In this document: piece after piece, positions 1 to 7,449 of the stretch
How the letters are laid out: each line of letters opens with the position of its first letter
Numbering within the stretch: position 1 is the stretch's first letter
From: Gluconobacter japonicus
GTDB taxonomy: Bacteria; Pseudomonadota; Alphaproteobacteria; Acetobacterales; Acetobacteraceae
Assembly: GCF_002723975.1 (NCBI RefSeq)
Contig: NZ_BEWO01000004.1
Location: 1-64,000 of the forward strand
Length of the DNA stretch: 64,000 nt
Reading direction: 5' to 3'
Made by a program: the position numbers and the translations under genes
The notes under the pieces: generated by a model
Seen by the model: only the letters and a program-made list of their open reading frames with translations
The model's database searches: none
What the model was told of the DNA's origin: nothing

Positions 1-231
1 TCACAGTCTCTAACCGTCCCGGCCAGACCCTCGAAGAAGGCCCCGCCGCGTCGGTGAACGGGCTTATACGGGGACCAACTCACACTGTCAAACAATCATC
101 ATAAACGAGTTATCCACAGAATGGATGGCGGAAAACAAGAGAAAAAACGAGAAATCCACATTTTTCATCTGTTTAGAGCCCTGAAAAAACTTCCTTTTCC
201 TGCATTTTTTCTTAAAAATCTTTCTCCCCGC
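1..231. other. left-edge intergenic region, AT-rich, with one DnaA box
   Basis: No convincing gene is seen here. The stretch is AT-rich from about 90 onward with A and T runs, and holds a perfect nine-base DnaA box TTATCCACA at 110-118. It lies beyond the 3' end of the minus-strand phosphoesterase gene, so it may be the 5' region of a gene outside the window or simply a spacer. A single box does not make an origin. Confidence 0.4.
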
Positions 232-1047
232 TCAAAAATCCGGCCAATTAGGCGCCAGATGACCTCCCATTCTCAGGGGAGCCACCTTTGTGGCCAGTCC
301 AGTGGCATCATTTGTTTCCACCAGAAGACCACAGACTGTCGCCTCCCCTTCCGCTGGCTGCGGCCGCTCTCCAGGGATTTTCCGGACCAGCTTGTGGAGA
401 GCCGCTTCTTTTCCCATCCCGATCACGCTGTCGTAGTCACCGCACATCCCGGCATCCGTCTGATACGCTGTGCCCTTTGGTAGAATACGGTGATCAGCCG
501 TTGGAACATGTGTGTGCGTCCCAACAACAAGAGACACCCGACCGTCAAAATACTGGCCGAAGCCCATTTTCTCGCTGGTGGCTTCTGCATGGATATCAAT
601 GATAATCGCATTCACGGTCATACCGAGCCGATGTCGTGAGAGGAGTTCACTCACAACGCGAAACGGGTCATCCAGGGGATCCATGAAGATGCGCCCCATC
701 ACATTGATGACGAGCGCACGACGTCCCCGCTCTAGATCGATAATATAACTCCCCTGCCCCGGCGTACCGGCGGGATAGTTAATAGGCCGAACAATGTTGG
801 GCATCTGATTAATATGCCCGATCATGTCCCGGCGATCCCAGGCGTGGTTCCCCAGTGTGATGACATCCACACCAGCAGACATGAGATTTCTCGCGATATC
901 CGGGGACAGACCATAACCGTGTGAAGCGTTCTCGCCATTCACGACCACAAGATCCAGAGCCAGCTTCTTGCGCCACTCCGGCAAATTGCGGGTAATCGCC
1001 TCACGTCCGCTACGACCTACAACGTCACCCAGAAACAGAAATCTCAA
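232..1047 (-). CDS. TIGR00282/YmdB-like metallophosphoesterase
   Basis: A 271-residue cytoplasmic protein of the TIGR00282 family of calcineurin-like metallophosphoesterases (YmdB type). The metal-binding motifs are visible: LGDVVGRSGR at the N terminus, NGENASHGYG near residue 38, TLGNHAWDRRD near 63, and the histidine motifs DIHAEATSEK and GTHTHVPTAD in the second half. YmdB-type proteins hydrolyse 2',3'-cyclic nucleotides or cyclic dinucleotides; the substrate here is unknown. It starts three bases after the fthC stop and is probably cotranscribed with it. Length is normal and no key residue is missing. Confidence 0.88.
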   Translation of the reverse strand: MRFLFLGDVVGRSGREAITRNLPEWRKKLALDLVVVNGENASHGYGLSPDIARNLMSAGVDVITLGNHAWDRRDMIGHINQMPNIVRPINYPAGTPGQGSYIIDLERGRRALVINVMGRIFMDPLDDPFRVVSELLSRHRLGMTVNAIIIDIHAEATSEKMGFGQYFDGRVSLVVGTHTHVPTADHRILPKGTAYQTDAGMCGDYDSVIGMGKEAALHKLVRKIPGERPQPAEGEATVCGLLVETNDATGLATKVAPLRMGGHLAPNWPDF

Positions 1048-1050
1048 CAG

Positions 1051-1632
1051 TCAGCCTTTCGAGTTATGGAAACCTGTCTTGATCGTCTCTTTCTCGGTGA
1101 CGATGACAGACAGGGGAATATCGTATGGTCCCGCTGGAAGGGCTTCCATTTCCTGAATGGAAAACCCGTAGCCGATTGCGGGTATCTTCAACTTGGCAAG
1201 AGTGCGGTCGTAGTAACCGCCTCCATAGCCCAACCGGTAACCAGTTCGATCAAATGCGAGAAATGGAACCAGAACAAGGTCAGGAATAACCTCCGGGCCG
1301 TCCGGATAGGACGTCCCAAAGCGACCCTCGCACATAGGAACGCTCTCTTTCCATTCGCGAAAGAGGAGCGGATGTCCTTTTGGGGGCGTTTCCGGGAACC
1401 CTATCCGGCGACCTGCTTTCAGAAGTTGAAAGCAAAGAGGCCTAAGGTCGATTTCTCCCGGCAAAGGCCAGACAGCCGCGATAACGGAAGCACTCTGCGC
1501 TTCTATGACGTTATGCAGGCGATGCAGAAGCGCTGCTTCCATATCTCTGGACGCAGCATTCCTCCGTTCGGCCATCTGCCGACGGAGTTCTTTCTTCTGA
1601 AGATCGATTTCGGAAATCTGTGGAGCCGCCAA
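1051..1632 (-). CDS. fthC: 5-formyltetrahydrofolate cyclo-ligase
   Basis: A 193-residue protein of the 5-FCL family, which uses ATP to convert 5-formyl-THF to 5,10-methenyl-THF in folate one-carbon metabolism. The N-terminal basic helix KKELRRQMAERR and the family signature GYRLGYGGGYYDRTL near residue 135 are present. No ATG lies early enough to include the N-terminal helix. The TTG used here is the best start seen, but a strong AGGAGGG at 1652-1658 sits about 19 bases upstream, so the true start is uncertain. It lies directly downstream of 6S RNA, the usual arrangement in proteobacteria. Confidence 0.88.
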   Translation of the reverse strand: MAAPQISEIDLQKKELRRQMAERRNAASRDMEAALLHRLHNVIEAQSASVIAAVWPLPGEIDLRPLCFQLLKAGRRIGFPETPPKGHPLLFREWKESVPMCEGRFGTSYPDGPEVIPDLVLVPFLAFDRTGYRLGYGGGYYDRTLAKLKIPAIGYGFSIQEMEALPAGPYDIPLSVIVTEKETIKTGFHNSKG

Positions 1633-1654
1633 AGCCGTTGGTCTTTTCAGCCCT

Positions 1655-1774
1655 CCTAGACCTGCAAGTGCAGGTGGGCACCGGTTAACGTGACCAGGGC
1701 CACGACAGAGCCAGTTCCCGTAGGAATGCTTATCGGCCCGGGGGTTGATTTGCCTGACGCACCAGGCAGCTCCG
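1655..1774 (-). ncRNA. ssrS: 6S RNA
   Basis: The spacer between zapA and fthC is the classic 6S RNA locus. Read on the minus strand it contains a stretch close to the central part of E. coli 6S: CCCCCGGGCCGATAAGCATT (compare CCCCUGAGCCGAUAUUUCAU). It ends with a hairpin ACCTGC-ACTT-GCAGGT. A promoter-like -35/-10 pair lies just upstream. 6S binds sigma70 RNA polymerase holoenzyme and sequesters it in stationary phase. Both ends are estimates; the 5' arm looks short compared with E. coli. Confidence 0.65.
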
Positions 1775-1780
1775 CATTAC

Positions 1781-1808
1781 ATATTAGACAGTGCCGGAAG
1801 ATATTCAA
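1781..1808 (-). promoter_or_regulatory. putative sigma70 promoter of 6S RNA
   Basis: On the minus strand, TTGAAT (1808-1803) and TAATAT (1786-1781) are separated by 16 bases, placing transcription start near 1774, about 50 bases after the zapA stop. This fits an independently transcribed 6S RNA. A transcript starting further upstream is also possible. Confidence 0.5.
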
Positions 1809-1823
1809 CGGCAATCGCAAAAA

Positions 1824-2168
1824 TCACTCGGAAGTTTCGAGTACGCCCGCAAGTTCCTCAGCCCGCTGCGCCAGTTGAGCCAGACGTTCCTGACGGGCTT
1901 CAGCAATACGCAGCGCTGCTTTCGCTTCCTCAACCGTTGCCAGCATGTCATCTGGAAGAGGACGGCGCTTGAGCTCGAAGATCTCATCCGCCATGAGCAA
2001 CGCCGCCATCATGAGCGTCTTGGATTCACTGGCAGCGCCCCCCAGCGTCCGGGCGCGTTGTAGCCAGCTTTCGACCTGTCGTGCCATCGCATAAAGATGA
2101 TGTTCTTCACCATCCTGACAGCCGACACTGTAGACATATCCGTTCAGACGGATGGAGACCTGCGCCAT
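1824..2168 (-). CDS. zapA: cell division protein ZapA
   Basis: A 114-residue ZapA-family protein, which binds FtsZ and promotes protofilament bundling at the division ring. The N-terminal beta region SIRLNGYVYSVGCQDGEE is typical (ZapA usually has a YxixCxxGEE-like motif), followed by a long coiled-coil helix from about residue 70 to the end that drives tetramer formation. It follows a small coiled-coil gene by three bases and precedes 6S RNA, the common alphaproteobacterial order. Confidence 0.9.
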   Translation of the reverse strand: MAQVSIRLNGYVYSVGCQDGEEHHLYAMARQVESWLQRARTLGGAASESKTLMMAALLMADEIFELKRRPLPDDMLATVEEAKAALRIAEARQERLAQLAQRAEELAGVLETSE

Positions 2169-2171
2169 GTG

Positions 2172-2417
2172 TTATTCCCCTTTCCGCTCTAGAATGCCAC
2201 GGATACGAACACAGAGTGCGTCGATGTTTGCAGCAATTTCAGGAAGATCAGGAGCAGAACGGGCTTCCCGCTCACGCTCTTCACGGGCTCGGGCCTGCTG
2301 TTCCATTGCACTGGAAATCCGCGCCATTGCTTCCTCAAGACGATCAATAGTCTTATCGTCCTGCAGATATCCTGCCTGCTCGCTCAAAACGCGCTCTTCC
2401 CGTTCCTGCCATGACAT
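2172..2417 (-). CDS. small coiled-coil protein, DUF4164-like, upstream of zapA
   Basis: An 81-residue, highly charged, almost wholly helical protein with heptad character (for example DRLEEAMARISSAMEQQARA) and no signal or membrane segment. A DUF4164-type coiled-coil gene often precedes zapA in Alphaproteobacteria, so that family is my best guess from size and context. It is separated from zapA by three bases and is probably cotranscribed. A role in division-ring assembly is inferred from linkage only. Confidence 0.7.
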   Translation of the reverse strand: MSWQEREERVLSEQAGYLQDDKTIDRLEEAMARISSAMEQQARAREEREREARSAPDLPEIAANIDALCVRIRGILERKGE

Positions 2418-2507
2418 GCCGATGAAATGACCGACACCTGTTCCACTGGTCTACCCTCTCAGGAAAGACCTGAACCCCTCATCAGGTCAAGCACCTCTCA
2501 GCCTTTG

Positions 2508-2834
2508 ATGAAGCCGGTCTTTGTCATTTCCTGCCATGGTGACATGACAGACCTGAAGATACGCCATCCTTTCCCGTTCCTCGCTATGTCCCCGATGGGA
2601 GCCGGCAATAGTTTCGGAGTCCCCTGGTGGTTACAGGTTGTTGGGGACGAGCGTTCAGCATCTATTCTGGATTGCGGGGCATCGGCCGCGCTCGCTCGCA
2701 TTGCACTTCTTGCTGGAATCGGATGGGTCGTCTGCAAGGCCTCGCCTCGGCAATTGACAGCCCTCTCTTCGGACGAGCTCCATAGACGACGTATTCTTAC
2801 GGCCAGACCACAAGCTACACCCTGGCCCCGCTAG
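2508..2834 (+). CDS. conserved-looking hypothetical protein
   Basis: A putative 108-residue protein starting PVFVISCHGDMTD after Met and containing a coherent stretch ILDCGASAALARIALLAG followed by GWVVCKASPRQL. Residue composition and the run of conserved-looking hydrophobic and small residues suggest a real protein rather than chance. The frame stays open from 2427, so the start is uncertain, and no clear ribosome binding site is seen. The ThiE-like gene follows by 33 bases. I do not recognise the family. Confidence 0.45.
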   Translation: MKPVFVISCHGDMTDLKIRHPFPFLAMSPMGAGNSFGVPWWLQVVGDERSASILDCGASAALARIALLAGIGWVVCKASPRQLTALSSDELHRRRILTARPQATPWPR

Positions 2835-2867
2835 CCTGAACCTCCTGAATCTGCGACACTCACCCTT

Positions 2868-3446
2868 ATGATACCCTGCGACCTGTACCCTGTTCTGCCA
2901 GCCAGCTTTGAGGCAGACGCCCTCTTTGACATTCTGCCTGCGCTTCTGGCGCATCCAGAAGTCACCGCCCTGCGCTTTCCGATAAAGCACACGCTGGACA
3001 AAGCGCAGTTTTCAAGAGTGTTGGCACTTCTGCATGACAATGATGTTGCCTTGATGCTTGATGTACCGGACGGGTTTTCCGCTCTTTCCGCCGATCTTAT
3101 GAAAGTTGCGGACGGGTTGCATGCTCCTTCAGCAGACAGCCTGCCAACCCTTCGCAAACTTGCTGGCGACGATATCCAGATCGGATGCTTATGCCAGAGC
3201 CGCGATGAAGCCATGCTGGCTGGAGAAAGCGGAGCCGATTACATTGCCTTCGCTGTGGAGCACGCAGACATGATCCGGTGGTGGACGTCTGTCATGGAAC
3301 TCCCTGCCGTGGCAGAAAATATTCAGACAGTTGACGAAGCCGCCACTGCAACAACAGCTTCAGCAGATTTTCTTGCAATACCGCTCAAACTTGATGGAAC
3401 TGACGAGACGCTGTTCTCCAGCCTTCTCGCCAGACTTCAGGGCTGA
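2868..3446 (+). CDS. thiamine phosphate synthase/TenI-like protein
   Basis: A 192-residue TIM-barrel-type protein resembling the ThiE/TenI family. The pattern of strand ends is recognisable: VALMLDVPDG, ADGLHAPSADSLPTLR, IQIGCLCQSRDEAMLAGESGADYIAF and ADFLAIPLK. The canonical diphosphate-binding GP...T motif of active ThiE after the GADY segment is not evident, so catalytic activity as thiamine phosphate synthase is doubtful. No TPP riboswitch is seen upstream and no other thiamine genes are near. It probably forms a transcription unit with the hypothetical gene before it. Confidence 0.7.
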   Translation: MIPCDLYPVLPASFEADALFDILPALLAHPEVTALRFPIKHTLDKAQFSRVLALLHDNDVALMLDVPDGFSALSADLMKVADGLHAPSADSLPTLRKLAGDDIQIGCLCQSRDEAMLAGESGADYIAFAVEHADMIRWWTSVMELPAVAENIQTVDEAATATTASADFLAIPLKLDGTDETLFSSLLARLQG

Positions 3447-3454
3447 TCGAGCCT

Positions 3455-3480
3455 CCCTGTTTCTTCAGCGGGAAACAGGG
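3455..3480. terminator. hairpin between convergent genes
   Basis: CCCTGTTTC (3455-3463) pairs perfectly with GAAACAGGG (3472-3480) around an eight-base loop. It separates the plus-strand ThiE-like gene from the minus-strand fasciclin gene, whose stop codon begins in the loop. There is no long T run on either side, so its efficiency is unknown. Confidence 0.6.
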
Positions 3481-4196
3481 ATCAGGGCATCCTGTGTGAA
3501 ATACAGAACGCCGTTTGATTGCGGGAAAGACTGCCCCCACAGACGCGTTGTCTGACCTGCAGGGTTGTTCAGCAGAATAGCGCCCGTCTGTGGTTCGATG
3601 TGAACGCTCAGAATATCTCCATAAAGCGTTTTCAGACCAATCCCCTGCCCATGACGGCGAGCAATGGTCTTACGGATAGTCTTCTCATCCCAACGACCCG
3701 AAACAATCGTATATCCCAGAATATGGGTAAGTTGTCCGCGCATGGCAGGAGTCATAAGGCCTCCCGACCAACGGCTGGAAAGTTTTTCCATGGCTTCGTT
3801 GGGAATGGCGAAGACCGTAATAGGGCCCGGTCCCGTAATCCATGGGACCAATCCGGTAGCCCTGAGGCCAGCCATATAATTTGCCAGTTCGACGGAAGCG
3901 CCAATGTTCTCGTCCAGAGGGCGGTCATCATAGGAGGGTGTTGCGGGACGGTAATAGGCGACTTGTGTGCTGGGTTCGTTGTTCTTGGGCTCGACAAACG
4001 CCTTTGCGACGGTATCGGGCATATAGGACATGGACGTGCTGGCAGGCGTCTCGAAGCTGTCCTGATAATTGTGCGACCAGTCCGTTCCATGACAGCCAGC
4101 AAGGGCAAGACCCAAGGCAAGGCCTCCTCCCAGCTTCAGACCTGAAGTTCTGGACTTGCTACTGAAGAGAAAAGGAAACCCGAATCGCACCTGCAT
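3465..4196 (-). CDS. fasciclin (FAS1) domain lipoprotein
   Basis: A 243-residue lipoprotein: signal peptide with lipobox LALAGC (Cys35), a low-complexity linker to about residue 110, then one FAS1 domain containing VFAIPNEAMEKL, GQLTHILGYTIVSGR, LKTLYGDILSVHI and a final SNGVLYFTQDALIPV. FAS1 domains mediate adhesion or surface binding; in Acetobacteraceae several are outer-membrane or periplasmic proteins of unknown role. The frame stays open far upstream because it runs opposite the glycine-rich gene. I chose the ATG that gives a normal signal peptide. Confidence 0.82.
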   Translation of the reverse strand: MQVRFGFPFLFSSKSRTSGLKLGGGLALGLALAGCHGTDWSHNYQDSFETPASTSMSYMPDTVAKAFVEPKNNEPSTQVAYYRPATPSYDDRPLDENIGASVELANYMAGLRATGLVPWITGPGPITVFAIPNEAMEKLSSRWSGGLMTPAMRGQLTHILGYTIVSGRWDEKTIRKTIARRHGQGIGLKTLYGDILSVHIEPQTGAILLNNPAGQTTRLWGQSFPQSNGVLYFTQDALIPVSR

Positions 4197-4252
4197 GTCT
4201 TGGTCACACCATCTTACTGAAGAGGATGCGACCATAGACCAGGAAAACGATT

Positions 4253-4669
4253 TCAGCACCCATCCCCGCGCATGGTCCATCCGACGACATGGCCACTCAC
4301 GAGTTCGAAAGTCGTCTGACAGCTGGTGTTGTAATAGGTGGAGGGGAAACCGCCGCCCCAGCCGCCACCCCAACCGGGTCCGCCCCAGCCTCCCCAGCCA
4401 CCGCCCCAGCCGGGTCCACCCCAACCGCCGCCCCAGCCACCCCAGCCCCAGCCGCCACCGCCGGAATACTGGGTCTGGTTCTCGATATAGGCGAGGAAGG
4501 AATGGCCCTCTGTCTGGTAGCTTCTGGTCGGCACACCGAACTGGCGCACAACGTCTACTTCCGTTTTGCCAACCATGCCGTCGAGAACCTGACGCTGCTG
4601 GAGGGTAGGCACCTCACAGGCAGACAGAGCCAGAAGTGCGACGACGGAAAGCAGTTTTGCCTTTTTCAT
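4253..4669 (-). CDS. Gly/Trp-rich lipoprotein with BamE/SmpA-like N-terminal part
   Basis: A 138-residue lipoprotein with signal peptide KKAKLLSVVALLALSAC (Cys18), then a segment VLDGMVGKTEVDVVRQFGVP that resembles the start of the SmpA/OmlA (BamE) fold. Residues from about 68 to 110 are a tandem run of GGWGG and GGPGW units, and the C-terminal tail carries two cysteines (NTSCQTTFE and GDGC at the end). The chosen ATG has a weak GGGACAAAG upstream; an earlier in-frame start would add 16 residues ahead of a normal signal peptide. Function unknown; probably an envelope protein. Confidence 0.78.
   Translation of the reverse strand: MKKAKLLSVVALLALSACEVPTLQQRQVLDGMVGKTEVDVVRQFGVPTRSYQTEGHSFLAYIENQTQYSGGGGWGWGGWGGGWGGPGWGGGWGGWGGPGWGGGWGGGFPSTYYNTSCQTTFELVSGHVVGWTMRGDGC
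4365..4465. repeat. in-frame tandem repeat encoding GGWGG/GGPGW units
   Basis: This stretch of the glycine-rich lipoprotein gene is built of near-identical units alternating TGGGGC/GGCTGG-like words on the minus strand, coding for Gly with regularly spaced Trp and Pro. Such DNA is prone to slippage, so unit number may vary between strains. Confidence 0.75.
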
Positions 4670-4776
4670 TTTCTTTGTCCCCCGCTGGATGAGCAGCGCA
4701 GATATAGTCTTCAGCACGATGTTCTAGCCCGTTTGGTCTCAGAAACGGATTAAAACTCCTGCAAGTTTCAAAACGG

Positions 4777-5772
4777 CTAGCTTAACCACAAAATGTCACG
4801 GATTTTCGGCGCCCCTGTTGCGAGCAGAACCAGCCGATCAAATCCCAGTGCAATACCGGAACATGATGGCATATCTGGCAAGGCCGTCAAAAAAGCTTCA
4901 TCAAGCGGCCAGTCCTGATCCGGCGAAAATTCCAGACGTTTCTGACGATCTGCTTCAAAGCGCTGACGCTGCTCCACAGGGTCCGTCAGTTCCTCAAACG
5001 CATTCGCCAGTTCGATGCCACCAATATAAAGCTCGAACCGTAAAGCCGCCCGTGCATCCGAAGGGTCTTTGCGCGCAAGAGCCGCCTGTTCTGCAGGCCA
5101 GTGCGTCAGGAAAGTCGGCCGTTCGCGCCCGATCACTGGCTCGACACGCTCGAGAAGAAGACGGAAAAACAGGTCTTCCCAGTTTTCTCCATCTCGCAGA
5201 ACGGCGTTTGCCTGATCGGCAAGCGCGTCAGCGTCCCCTGCCGTTCCCAACAGATCTGCTCCCACATAACGCGCAAAAGCATCCTGCATCGTCAGACGCT
5301 CAAAGGGCTCCGTCACGGGAATCAGAACACCATCACGGTAAACCTGATCCGGCAGAAGCGTGCGTACGAAGGCCTCGGTTTCGTCCATCAGCGCGTCAAG
5401 ATCAGCGCCCGGCGCGTACCATTCCAGCATGGTAAACTCTGGAACATGCGTCGCGCTGGCTTCCCCATTTCTCCAGACCCGCGCGAGCTGAAAAATGGGC
5501 ATGCCAGTCGCTGCAATGATCCGCTTCATGGCAAATTCGGGACTGGTATGCAGGAAACGCGCCTCGCGCGAGCCATCCGAGTGTTCCAGTTCAGTCCGAA
5601 AACACCGGAGATGAACCTCTTCTCCAGGCACTGGCACCGCATAAGGTGTATCGACGTCCAAATATCCCCGCTCATCGAAGAATTTCCGCGTTGCCTGCAC
5701 CATCTGGGCCCGGCGGCGCAAAAGCGGGAGACGTTCGGCAATCCTGTCCGGATCGGAGGAAGAATGGGTCAT
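4777..5772 (-). CDS. epmA: elongation factor P--(R)-beta-lysine ligase
   Basis: A 331-residue class II lysyl-tRNA synthetase paralogue without an anticodon-binding domain, the size and layout of EpmA (GenX/PoxA). Class II motifs are visible: motif 2 region FQLARVWRNGEASATHVPEFTMLEWY and motif 3 GIALGFDRLVLL near the C terminus. EpmA ligates beta-lysine to a conserved lysine of EF-P. It is divergent from epmB with 51 bases between starts, and efp is 1.7 kb away, so the pathway is clustered. The open frame extends across epmB; I chose the ATG giving the family-typical MTHSSSDPDR start. Confidence 0.92.
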   Translation of the reverse strand: MTHSSSDPDRIAERLPLLRRRAQMVQATRKFFDERGYLDVDTPYAVPVPGEEVHLRCFRTELEHSDGSREARFLHTSPEFAMKRIIAATGMPIFQLARVWRNGEASATHVPEFTMLEWYAPGADLDALMDETEAFVRTLLPDQVYRDGVLIPVTEPFERLTMQDAFARYVGADLLGTAGDADALADQANAVLRDGENWEDLFFRLLLERVEPVIGRERPTFLTHWPAEQAALARKDPSDARAALRFELYIGGIELANAFEELTDPVEQRQRFEADRQKRLEFSPDQDWPLDEAFLTALPDMPSCSGIALGFDRLVLLATGAPKIRDILWLS

Positions 5773-5823
5773 CGAAGCGAGTTCCTGTTGCAACACACGG
5801 CCAGCCAGCGTTAGAGCCACCAC

Positions 5824-6870
5824 ATGCATGATACGGTCAAGACCTCTCCGAAGCGGCGCGTCCTGCGTACGCCGTCCGATCTGATTCAAGCCGGTCTCGC
5901 CCCCGAAGCTGCGCGCAACACGCTGGATGCTGTCGCCAGTCAGTTCGCGACGGCGATCCCGCCTGCGTTTCAGGCCCTGATCGAAGCACCGGACGATCCG
6001 ATTGGTCGGCAGGTCATTCCGGATGCACGAGAGCTCTCCACACAGCCTTACGAAACCCTTGATCCGATCGGAGACGATGCGCTCTCTCCTATCAAGGGAA
6101 TCGTGCATCGTTATAAAGATCGTGCGCTCCTCAAGCCTCTGCTGATCTGCCCGCTCTATTGCCGTTTCTGTTTCCGGCGGGAGCATGTTGGCCCGGATGG
6201 TGGATTGCTGAACGACACCGAGCTTGAACAGGCTCTGGATTGGGTCAGAACCCACCCAGCCATCCGTGAAATCATTCTGACGGGTGGCGATCCGCTCATG
6301 CTGGCGCCCAGACGGCTGAACCATATCGTTCAGTCGCTATCGGCCATTCCCCATATTGAGACGATCCGTATTCACTCGCGCGTCCCAGTAGCCGACCCTG
6401 CCCGCATCACGCCGGAACTGCTCGACGCCATGGAAACGGATCGCGCCATGTGGGTCGTCGCACACATCAATCATGCACGGGAAATGACCGCCGAAGCCCG
6501 CACCGCCATTCGGTCCATTCTGGAGCGTGCTATACCCGTCCTCTCCCAGTCCGTTCTGCTGCGCGGCGTGAATGATACGGAAGAGTCTCTTGAAGCGCTG
6601 CTTCGGGCGCTGGTGACGGCACGGGTCAAACCCTATTACCTGCATCATCTGGATGCAGCTCCTGGCACCAGTCATTTCCATGTTCCCGTTGAGGAAGGAC
6701 GGGCCCTGCTCGCCCGTCTGCGTGGGCGGGTCACCGGCCTGGCCTGGCCCACTTATGTCCTCGACATTCCGGGAGGCAAAGGAAAAGTGCCGCTTGGGCC
6801 AGACTATCTGGTGGCCGGGAATGATGGAAAAGTTCGCTCTCCGAAGGGAGAAATTGCGTCCTTTACATGA
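5824..6870 (+). CDS. epmB: EF-P beta-lysylation protein, lysine 2,3-aminomutase
   Basis: A 348-residue radical SAM enzyme of the EpmB/YjeK type, which converts lysine to (R)-beta-lysine for EF-P modification. The iron-sulfur motif CPLYCRFCFRR (CxxxCxxC) is intact, followed by the SAM-binding EIILTGGDPLML and the PLP-binding region near the C terminus (VLDIPGGKGKVPLG). It is transcribed away from epmA. Together with efp it implies that EF-P is beta-lysylated here. No EpmC hydroxylase gene is seen in the window. Confidence 0.93.
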   Translation: MHDTVKTSPKRRVLRTPSDLIQAGLAPEAARNTLDAVASQFATAIPPAFQALIEAPDDPIGRQVIPDARELSTQPYETLDPIGDDALSPIKGIVHRYKDRALLKPLLICPLYCRFCFRREHVGPDGGLLNDTELEQALDWVRTHPAIREIILTGGDPLMLAPRRLNHIVQSLSAIPHIETIRIHSRVPVADPARITPELLDAMETDRAMWVVAHINHAREMTAEARTAIRSILERAIPVLSQSVLLRGVNDTEESLEALLRALVTARVKPYYLHHLDAAPGTSHFHVPVEEGRALLARLRGRVTGLAWPTYVLDIPGGKGKVPLGPDYLVAGNDGKVRSPKGEIASFT

Positions 6871-6883
6871 GACGCGTGTCGGA

Positions 6884-6910
6884 ACCGGACGGAATATACC
6901 TCCGTCCGGT
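6884..6910. terminator. hairpin between epmB and the AhpD-like gene
   Basis: ACCGGACGG and CCGTCCGGT form a perfect nine-base stem with a nine-base loop between the convergent epmB and AhpD-like genes. There is no T run, so it could also act as a transcript-end stabiliser. Confidence 0.5.
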
Positions 6911-6919
6911 CCAAGACTT

Positions 6920-7234
6920 TCAGCCTTCGCTCTTTGGAAACAGATGCGTGGCGTGTGTAACAGCTCCACCCGCACGAATTGCTGCAGCCACGAGAGCAAT
7001 TTCTGCAAGCTGGGCATCCGTCGCCCCAGCATCCCGTGCTGCCTTGCCATGCAGTTCAATACAGTAAGGGCATTGTGTCGTCAGAGCGACGGCCACGGCA
7101 GCAAGCTGTTTAGTCAAGGCGCTGACAGCCCCGTCTTCAAAAGCCGCACGGTCAAACTTCCAGAACGCGTCCATGCCTTCGCTGGCATTGGCTTCCAAGT
7201 GTGGAATACGGGAAAGATTCTTCATGTCGTACAT
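6920..7234 (-). CDS. AhpD-like carboxymuconolactone decarboxylase family protein
   Basis: A 104-residue helical protein of the AhpD/CMD fold. The redox motif CPYC (Cys55, Cys58) followed by ELH (His62) is intact, as is the second-half signature EIALVAAAIRAGGAVTHA. Family members act as alkylhydroperoxidases or small redox proteins; the partner here is unknown. The start at 7234 is preceded by GGAGGCTCC, a good ribosome binding site, so I reject the longer open frame upstream. It lies convergent to epmB. Confidence 0.85.
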   Translation of the reverse strand: MYDMKNLSRIPHLEANASEGMDAFWKFDRAAFEDGAVSALTKQLAAVAVALTTQCPYCIELHGKAARDAGATDAQLAEIALVAAAIRAGGAVTHATHLFPKSEG

Positions 7235-7449
7235 AGAGGGAGCCTCCAGTTGCATGCCCCGCCTGCACGACAGGGTCCGGTCAGTACCATGAACGTGTCC
7301 AGGACGTGCCCCAAGAGGGCAACACTTCACACTTTCCTGAGCCATTCCGTTCAATGAAGCCGCCTTGTGCCTTGCCGACCTCCCCTCTGCGGCGCTAGAA
7401 GCCCACAAGACGTGATAAAAACCCCACCATTGCAGGGTCAGGACACACC

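Noticed and set aside
110-118. Chromosome origin at the left edge
   Set aside because: A single DnaA box is not enough evidence.
4289-4753. Plus-strand frame rich in Ala/Pro/Thr opposite the glycine-rich lipoprotein
   Set aside because: The low-complexity repeat is open in several frames; only the minus-strand frame has a signal peptide and lipobox.
5773-6324. N-terminal extension of epmA
   Set aside because: The extra region is antisense to epmB and the family start is at 5772.
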